From contig NZ_DATJJK010000213.1 in NCBI RefSeq assembly GCF_035492295.1, positions 1 to 18,950 of the forward strand: a DNA stretch of 18,950 nt, read 5' to 3'. The notes under the pieces are model-generated. The model was given only the letters and a program-made list of their open reading frames with translations, searched no databases and was not told the origin of the DNA. Shown here piece by piece: positions 13,580 to 18,950 of this stretch (positions are counted from its first letter, which is position 1; the number at the start of each line of letters is the position of its first letter). The stretch is from Acidisoma sp035492295 (lineage in GTDB: Bacteria; Pseudomonadota; Alphaproteobacteria; Acetobacterales; Acetobacteraceae). The translations under genes and the position numbers were made by a program.

Positions 13580-14697
13580 AGCTGCGTCTCCCGCACCATG
13601 GACTGTTCAACGAGGTCGGCCAGCGCATCCACCGCATGCGGTTTCGCGCAGGCCCGTGCTGCAACAGCCGCCGCCGCGAGTCGCGCCGGATCGTCCAGAA
13701 GCACAGAAAGTTCTGCCGTCAGCGCCGCGGCCGTGAAATGCGGCTGGGGAATGGCCCATGCGGCGCCGGCGCTCGCCAAAATGGCGGCATTGGCGGCTTG
13801 GTGATCGTCGATCGCGGAAGGCAGCGGCACCAGGATCGCGGGCCGGCCCGCGACCGCGAGTTCGGCCGTGGTGGAGGCGCCGGCGCGCGCGATGACCAGA
13901 TGGGCGCCGCCCAGCCGCGCGGCCATATCGGTGAAGAAGGGTGCCACTTCGGCCGCGATTCCAGCCGCACGATAGGCAGCGGCGACACGCTCGGCATCTT
14001 CCTTCCGCGCCTGCTGCACGACCGAGAGGCGGCTGCGCAGCCCCTCGGGCAGGCTGCTGAGCGCTTGCGGCACGACGTCGCTCAGCACCCGAGCGCCGAG
14101 CGAGCCGCCCGTGACGAGAAGGTTGATGGGTCCACCGGGCTCGGGCGGCGCATAGGGAAGGCCCGCGAGCGCTGCGATCGCTGGCCGCACCGGATTGCCG
14201 ACGACCATGCTGCGAGCCGTGGCCGGCAGGCGGCTCGTGCCCTCGGCGCTCAGTGCGAGCAGAGTTACCATACCGGCGAGGCTGCGATTGGCTCGGCCGA
14301 GCACGGCATTTTGTTCGTGCAGGATCACGGGAATGCGCATCCGGCCGAGGCGTGCGGCGACGATGGGCGGCACGCAAGGATAGCCGCCGAAGCCCACGAT
14401 GGCGCCTGGGGAGAGCGTGTGCAGCAAGCGGCGCGCGGTCAATGTGCCGGCCGCGAGCGCCCCCACGGCTTTGATCCCTTTGAAGACACCGCGCCCGGCG
14501 ATACCGGCGCCCGGCAGCACATGACGATCGCCCTCGGCGAAAGCCTCGGAATTGCGGCCAGCCGAACGGCCGTCCGTCATCAGCACGGGTCGAAAGCCGC
14601 GGCCCGCCAGCGCCAGTGCCAAGGCCTCGGCCGGGAAGAAATGCCCGCCCGTGCCACCGGCGGCGATCACCACGGGAATCACGCGCGGGCCCCTCAT
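13576..14697 (-). CDS. murG: Lipid II synthase (UDP-GlcNAc transferase to lipid I)
   Basis: GT28 glycosyltransferase on the cytoplasmic face of the inner membrane, transferring GlcNAc onto lipid I to make lipid II; 373 aa. Motifs: AAGGTGGHFFPAEAL (12-26) with His19, VGFGGYPCVPP (101-111), HEQNAVLGRANR (127-138), TGGSLGAR (196-203), and the donor-binding RAGASTTAELAVAGRPAIL (271-289) followed by DDHQAANA (297-304). Three of these are essentially diagnostic. The start overlaps the ftsW stop by four bases (ATGA) and the stop overlaps the murC start by four bases. Confidence 0.98.
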   Translation of the reverse strand: MRGPRVIPVVIAAGGTGGHFFPAEALALALAGRGFRPVLMTDGRSAGRNSEAFAEGDRHVLPGAGIAGRGVFKGIKAVGALAAGTLTARRLLHTLSPGAIVGFGGYPCVPPIVAARLGRMRIPVILHEQNAVLGRANRSLAGMVTLLALSAEGTSRLPATARSMVVGNPVRPAIAALAGLPYAPPEPGGPINLLVTGGSLGARVLSDVVPQALSSLPEGLRSRLSVVQQARKEDAERVAAAYRAAGIAAEVAPFFTDMAARLGGAHLVIARAGASTTAELAVAGRPAILVPLPSAIDDHQAANAAILASAGAAWAIPQPHFTAAALTAELSVLLDDPARLAAAAVAARACAKPHAVDALADLVEQSMVRETQL

Positions 14698-15815
14698 GTC
14701 CGGTCTCCAACCGGGCGGCGGCGCGTCAGCGCCAGCAGCATGCCCATCTCGAGCGCGACCGAGAGCGCCGAGGAACCACCATAGGAAATGAAGGGCAAGG
14801 TCATGCCCTTGGTCGGGATCAACTCCAGCGAGGAGGCCATATTGATGAAGGATTGCAGGCCGAAGCTGATCAGAAGACCGCCTGCGGCGAGCAGCACGAA
14901 ATGGTCGTTCTCGGCGACCAGGCGCAGCAGGCCGCGCATCACGATGAGTGCGAAGATTCCGAGGATGAGAAGGCAGACGACGAGGCCGAACTCCTCCCCC
15001 GCCACGGCGAAAACGAAGTCGGCATGGGCGTCGGGCAGGATGTCCTTGACCATGCCCTCACCCGGGCCGCGGCCGAGCAGGCCGCCATTGCCGAAAGCCT
15101 GCAGGGCGGTGAGCGCCTGATAGGCGGTCTTCTGCGTCGGATGCAGGAAGCGCTCCACACGCACATGGACGTGGGGCATCAGGACGAAGGCCAGGACGAA
15201 GCCCACGACCAGCGCCACGAAGGCGGCGAGGACGACGCCGACATTCAGTCCGTCAAGAAAAAGCTGCGACAGGAAAACGATGCTGACCACTGCAAGCATG
15301 CCGATATCGGGCTGAGACTTCAGCAGCAGCGCGATGACGGCATAGAGCATCACGGCCAGCACGCGGCCGGGGAAACGCTCCGTCCGCCGCGCCTCGACCA
15401 ACAGGCCCGCTGTCACCACGGCAAAGAAAGGTTTCAGAAATTCGCTCGGCTGCAACGACAGGAACGGAATGTTGATCCAGCGCCGCGCACCCTTGATCTC
15501 CACACCATGGACGAGAGTGAAGGCCGTCAGCAGGACGGCGACGAGCGTGCCAATGAGCGCCAGCCAGCGGATGCCCTTGGGCGGCAGCATGGAAACGCCG
15601 ATGACGATACCGCCCGCAATCGCCAGGAAGGCGATCTGCTTGACGATCAGCATGTCGCGCGGATCGCCGATGCGATGGGCGACAGCGGGGCTGGACGCAA
15701 GCACCAGCACATAGCCGAAGCCGATCAGCGTGCCAATGCAGAGCAGCGTCCAACGGTCGACCGTCCACCACCAGCGGCCGAGGACAGAGGTATCAGTGCG
15801 CGACAGAGAGGGCAT
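14694..15815 (-). CDS. ftsW: SEDS peptidoglycan glycosyltransferase FtsW
   Basis: Polytopic inner-membrane SEDS-family polymerase that makes septal glycan from lipid II together with FtsI; 373 aa with about ten hydrophobic segments. Motifs: KGARRWI (108-114), LQPSEFLKPFF (121-131), LKSQPDIG (165-172), GGLLGRGPGEG (244-254), the loop LPDAHADFVFAVAGEEFG (260-277), in which Asp266 of the HxDF motif matches the proposed catalytic aspartate, and GMTLPFISYGGSS (337-349). FtsW is chosen over RodA because the gene lies between murD and murG. The ATG forms a TGATG one-base overlap with the murD stop. Confidence 0.97.
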   Translation of the reverse strand: MPSLSRTDTSVLGRWWWTVDRWTLLCIGTLIGFGYVLVLASSPAVAHRIGDPRDMLIVKQIAFLAIAGGIVIGVSMLPPKGIRWLALIGTLVAVLLTAFTLVHGVEIKGARRWINIPFLSLQPSEFLKPFFAVVTAGLLVEARRTERFPGRVLAVMLYAVIALLLKSQPDIGMLAVVSIVFLSQLFLDGLNVGVVLAAFVALVVGFVLAFVLMPHVHVRVERFLHPTQKTAYQALTALQAFGNGGLLGRGPGEGMVKDILPDAHADFVFAVAGEEFGLVVCLLILGIFALIVMRGLLRLVAENDHFVLLAAGGLLISFGLQSFINMASSLELIPTKGMTLPFISYGGSSALSVALEMGMLLALTRRRPVGDRT

Positions 15816-17152
15816 CAGGCAGCCCTCCCATTCGCCGTGGCGCCGGGAAGTTCAGCCACGAGTTCGGCAAAACGGTCGCCGCGGGCCTCAAATCCGGAAA
15901 ACTGATCCCAGCTCGCGGTGGCAGGCGACAGTAGCACCACCCGAGCGCCCAGCGCTTTTGCCCGTTCGAAGGCAGCCGGCACGGCGGCGTCCAGCGTGCC
16001 GGCCATATGATGGGGTACGCCGTGGGCGGCCAGGGTATCGGCGAAGGCAGGCGCGTCGCGCCCGATCAACTCGACATGGGCGATACGTGGGAAGAAGGGC
16101 ACGAGCGGCGCGATGCCGCCCGCCTTGGCGATGCCGCCGGCGATCCAGACGATGCGGTCGTAGCAACCGAGCGCACGAGCGGCGGCATCGGCATTGGTCG
16201 CCTTGCTGTCATTGATAAAGAAAACACCGTCGCGTTCGCCGACACGGGCCTGGCGGTGCGGCAGTCCTGGATAGGAGCGGATGCCGTGCTCAACGGCTGC
16301 ATCGGAAAGACCGAGCGCGCGCGCCATAGCGCGTGCCGCTTCCGCGTTCTGCGCATTGTGCTCGCCGGGCAGGGTGGCGACGCCCGTGGCGCGGCCACTG
16401 CCGCTGATTCGGACCACGCGCATTGGCCCCTGAGACTCAAGCGAGTCGGCCATCGCCGCCGAGAGCGCGTCATCAACACCGACCACAGCGACGTCATCCA
16501 CGGTTTGACGCGCAAAAACTGCACGTTTTACAGCGGCATAGCCGTCCATGTTCCCATGACGGTCGAAATGATCGGGGCTTAGATTCAGCATTACCGCTGT
16601 AGAGAAGCGGAGACTCGCGATTCGCTCCAACATGTAAGACGACATTTCCAGCACATAAACGCCGTCGTCCGGCAGCAAGGGCAGCGCGAGCGCGGCGGGA
16701 CCAAGGTTGCCGCCGGCAGCTGTCGGCACGCCGGACTCGCGAAGAATGTGGGCGAGCAGCGCCGTCGTCGTTGATTTGCCATTGGTACCGGTGATACCGG
16801 CGAATCGCGCGCGCGAGCCGGCCGTTCGCACCGCCTGATAAAGAAGCTCCGCATCGCTCAGAATAGGCACGTTTTCGGCCAGGGCGCGCGCCGCCACGGG
16901 ATGCGCTTTCGGCAAGCTGTGCGGAATGCCGGGGGAGAGGATCAGCGCATCGAAGGCAAAGTCGCCGGTCGTGAGATCGCGCAGGGTAAAGCCTTCGGCG
17001 GCCGCCGCCGCACGCGCCGCCTCGCCATCATCCCAGAGCACGACCTCGGCGCCCATGGCGCGGAGGGCGCGGGCCGCGGGCAGGCCGTTCTTGCCGAGAC
17101 CGAGAATGGCATAGCGGGCGCCCAGGAAGAGATTTGCCGGAAAGCCTGTCAT
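15815..17152 (-). CDS. murD: UDP-N-acetylmuramoylalanine--D-glutamate ligase
   Basis: Cytoplasmic Mur ligase adding D-Glu to UDP-MurNAc-L-Ala; 445 aa. The N-domain starts ARYAILGLGKNGLPAARAL (12-30), typical of MurD. ITGTNGKSTTTALLAHIL (120-137) is the P-loop. VLEMSSYMLERI (167-178) replaces the more usual SSFQLE but keeps the position. NLSPDHFDRHG (190-200), PGEHNAQNA (262-270), LPHRQ (297-301) and FINDSKATNADAA (312-324) complete the set. The last of these is a MurD signature around the carbamylated-Lys/ATP region. It overlaps mraY by four bases upstream and ftsW by one base downstream. Confidence 0.98.
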   Translation of the reverse strand: MTGFPANLFLGARYAILGLGKNGLPAARALRAMGAEVVLWDDGEAARAAAAAEGFTLRDLTTGDFAFDALILSPGIPHSLPKAHPVAARALAENVPILSDAELLYQAVRTAGSRARFAGITGTNGKSTTTALLAHILRESGVPTAAGGNLGPAALALPLLPDDGVYVLEMSSYMLERIASLRFSTAVMLNLSPDHFDRHGNMDGYAAVKRAVFARQTVDDVAVVGVDDALSAAMADSLESQGPMRVVRISGSGRATGVATLPGEHNAQNAEAARAMARALGLSDAAVEHGIRSYPGLPHRQARVGERDGVFFINDSKATNADAAARALGCYDRIVWIAGGIAKAGGIAPLVPFFPRIAHVELIGRDAPAFADTLAAHGVPHHMAGTLDAAVPAAFERAKALGARVVLLSPATASWDQFSGFEARGDRFAELVAELPGATANGRAA

Positions 17153-18237
17153 CGGATCTTCAGGGTCGCGAGACCGACCAGCGCCAGGATCATGGAGACG
17201 ATCCAGAAGCGAATGACGATGGTCGGCTCCGCCCAGCCCTTTTTCTCGAAATGGTGGTGCAGCGGGGCCATGAGGAAAACGCGCCGTCCGGTGCGCTTGA
17301 ACCAGAAGACCTGGATGATGACCGAGAGGGTCTCAACCACGAACAGCCCGCCGACGATCGCGAGCACGATCTCATGCTTGGTAGCGACCGCGACGGCGGC
17401 GACCGCGCCACCCAAAGCGAGGCTGCCGGTGTCGCCCATGAAGACGGCGGCAGGCGGCGCGTTGAACCAGAGGAAGCCGAGGCCCGCGCCGATCAGTGCC
17501 GAGCAGAAGACCGCAAGCTCGCCCGATCCCGCGACGAAGGGCAGTTCGAGATACCCCGCAAAGATGCGGTTGCCGACGAGATAGGCGATGAGGGCGAAGA
17601 CGCCGGCGACGATGATGGTCGGCACCATGGCGAGACCGTCGAGACCGTCGGTCAGGTTCACGGCATTCGACGCGCCCATCATCACCAGCATGCCGAAGAG
17701 CGGGAAGAAGATGCCGAGCGGAATCAGCACGCTCTTGAAATCGGGGATGGAGATGCCGTGCCCCAGGGGCCCGCCGATATGGAGCATGATCCAGATGCTG
17801 GCGAGCAGGCCGATGCCCGCCTGGCCGATCAGCTTGAGCCGACCCGAGAGGCCCTTGGTGTTGCGCTTGGTGACCTTCAGATAGTCATCCATGAAGCCGA
17901 GCGCGCCGTAGCCCAGCGTCACGAAGAGCGTCGACCATACATAAGGATTGTCGAGGTCGGTCCAGAGCAGGGTGGAAATGGTAAGCGCGCTCAGGATCAG
18001 CACGCCGCCCATGGTGGGCGTGCCTTTTTTCTCCACAAGGTGGCGCTCCGGCCCATCGAGCCGGATCGGCTGGCCCTGCTTCTGCAAGCCGCGCAGCATC
18101 CGGATGACGCGCGGCCCCATGACGAAGCTGAGGACGAGCGAGGTCAGGCAGGCGCCGCCGGAACGGAAGGTCAGATAGCGGATCAGGTTCAGAATATGCA
18201 GATGATCCGAAAAGGGCAGCAGCAGGTTGTAGAGCAT
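17149..18237 (-). CDS. mraY: Phospho-N-acetylmuramoyl-pentapeptide transferase
   Basis: Integral membrane enzyme that transfers phospho-MurNAc-pentapeptide to undecaprenyl phosphate, giving lipid I; 362 aa with about ten membrane segments. Motifs: EKKGTPTMGG (69-78), GFMDDYLK with Asp117/Asp118, NAVNLTDGLDGLA (191-203), PAAVFMGDTGSLALGG (262-277) with Asp269, and the MraY-specific PLHHHFEKKGWAE (325-337) near the end. These cover the Mg-binding and nucleotide sites and separate MraY from WecA. The ATG shares one base with the murF stop (TGATG). The stop shares four bases with the murD start. Confidence 0.99.
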   Translation of the reverse strand: MLYNLLLPFSDHLHILNLIRYLTFRSGGACLTSLVLSFVMGPRVIRMLRGLQKQGQPIRLDGPERHLVEKKGTPTMGGVLILSALTISTLLWTDLDNPYVWSTLFVTLGYGALGFMDDYLKVTKRNTKGLSGRLKLIGQAGIGLLASIWIMLHIGGPLGHGISIPDFKSVLIPLGIFFPLFGMLVMMGASNAVNLTDGLDGLAMVPTIIVAGVFALIAYLVGNRIFAGYLELPFVAGSGELAVFCSALIGAGLGFLWFNAPPAAVFMGDTGSLALGGAVAAVAVATKHEIVLAIVGGLFVVETLSVIIQVFWFKRTGRRVFLMAPLHHHFEKKGWAEPTIVIRFWIVSMILALVGLATLKIR

Positions 18238-18950
18238 CAGGCAGGCTCCTCAGTCTCGGCTCTGACAGGGAGCGCGTTGATAACCATCGCCATGCGGCTG
18301 CCAAGGCTGCCTTTGACCAGAACCGCATCCCCAGGGAGCAGAGCAGCCGCGACGAGCGGCGCAAGCTCGGCGGAGGTCGCGGTATGGGCCGCCCGCTTTG
18401 CCTCAGGCACGGCGTCGTAGAGGCGCCGCATCTCAGGCCCGCAGGCGAAGAGCAGGTCGGCATGGGCGATCACGTCGGGAGCGAGCCCTTGGTGTTCGGC
18501 GGCAGAGGCTTCGCCCAGTTCCCGCATGTCACCCAGTACCGCAATCCGCCGGGTCGCCGGCTGCAGAGCCAGCACGGCCAGGGCCGCGCGCACCGAGGGG
18601 CCAGAGGCATTGTAGCTTTCGTCCAGCAGCAAAGCCTCACCACCAGCGACGTGCAGGCGGCGCCGCGCGCCGCGGCCGCTGACGGCGGCAAACCCGTCCA
18701 GCGCGGCGGAAGCGTGGTGCGGCTCCATCCCCATCGCGACCGCCGCCGCGATGGCGCCGACGGCATTGATCGCCATATGCGTGCCCGGCGCCGACAGACG
18801 GAAGCGCAGCGGCACGCCGGCGAGAGTCATGGAGACGGCGACACCCTCGGCATCGCTGGTCGCATCCAGAAGCCGCGCCTGGGCCGTCTCGCTCGTGCCG
18901 AAGCGAATGATGCGATGGTTGCCGGCAGCCGAAGCGAGGCGGGAAAATTC
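18237..18950 (-). CDS. murF: UDP-N-acetylmuramoyl-tripeptide--D-alanyl-D-alanine ligase (5' end outside window)
   Basis: Cytoplasmic Mur ligase adding the D-Ala-D-Ala dipeptide made by Ddl to complete the pentapeptide. Only the last 237 residues are in the window, about half of the usual 450-480; the reading frame is open to the right edge. Visible are IRFGTSETAQARL in the central domain, SAPGTHMAINAVGAIAAA (53-70 of the fragment; the PGxHnvxNalaA motif), LLDESYNASGPSV (108-120), the MurF-typical LGDMRELGEASAAEH (139-153), and VKGSLGSRMAMVI (212-224) near the end. A Met at 18830 is internal and not the start. It precedes mraY with a one-base overlap, as expected in the dcw order. Confidence 0.96.
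   Translation of the reverse strand, partial: EFSRLASAAGNHRIIRFGTSETAQARLLDATSDAEGVAVSMTLAGVPLRFRLSAPGTHMAINAVGAIAAAVAMGMEPHHASAALDGFAAVSGRGARRRLHVAGGEALLLDESYNASGPSVRAALAVLALQPATRRIAVLGDMRELGEASAAEHQGLAPDVIAHADLLFACGPEMRRLYDAVPEAKRAAHTATSAELAPLVAAALLPGDAVLVKGSLGSRMAMVINALPVRAETEEPA

Noticed and set aside
1..18950. Mobile element, CRISPR array, toxin-antitoxin pair or defence system
   Set aside because: I found no transposase, integrase, direct-repeat array, tRNA or small gene pair. Base composition looks even, and every long segment is explained by a known housekeeping or transporter gene.

Overview
This is a GC-rich window in which every recognisable gene is on the minus strand, so transcription runs from right to left. 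It looks like the chromosome of an alphaproteobacterium. The FtsZ has a long Ala/Pro-rich linker ending in an LEIPAFLRRQ-type tail, and the cell-wall genes lie in the alphaproteobacterial division and cell wall (dcw) order. I lean towards Rhodospirillales/Acetobacteraceae from the general look of FtsZ and FtsQ. That placement is an impression from the proteins and was not tested.

Right two thirds (about 6357-18950): the distal half of a dcw cluster, in transcription order murF (5' end outside the window), mraY, murD, ftsW, murG, murC, murB, ddl, ftsQ, ftsA, ftsZ. From murF to ftsQ there is not one non-coding base between genes: each stop overlaps the next start by 1, 4 or 13 bases. A 13-base gap precedes ftsA and a 106-base gap precedes ftsZ. 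The products act in sequence. Ddl makes D-Ala-D-Ala. MurB and MurC complete and begin the UDP-MurNAc-peptide, and MurD and MurF extend it. MraY and MurG make lipid I and lipid II, and FtsW polymerises lipid II at the septum. FtsQ, FtsA and FtsZ form and anchor the divisome. All catalytic motifs I looked for are intact. A strong hairpin follows ftsZ, and lpxC, often the next gene in alphaproteobacteria, is not there.

Left third (1-6356): three unrelated units on the same strand. A YbjJ-like MFS transporter with a GTG start follows ftsZ. Next is a stand-alone treZ (malto-oligosyltrehalose trehalohydrolase) with no treY beside it. Last is an MdtA-like periplasmic adaptor overlapping by 4 bases with an RND efflux permease that runs off the left edge. 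The adaptor is preceded by a good palindrome overlapping the probable -35 region, a candidate repressor operator. No regulator gene is in the window.

There are no tRNA or rRNA genes, IS elements or CRISPR arrays that I can see, and no gene-free stretch longer than about 160 bases. I did not find a new biological system. The points worth checking are regulatory structures (a hairpin across the ftsA stop codon, and the efflux operator), the unusual surroundings of ftsZ and treZ, and the proline-rich tail of FtsQ.
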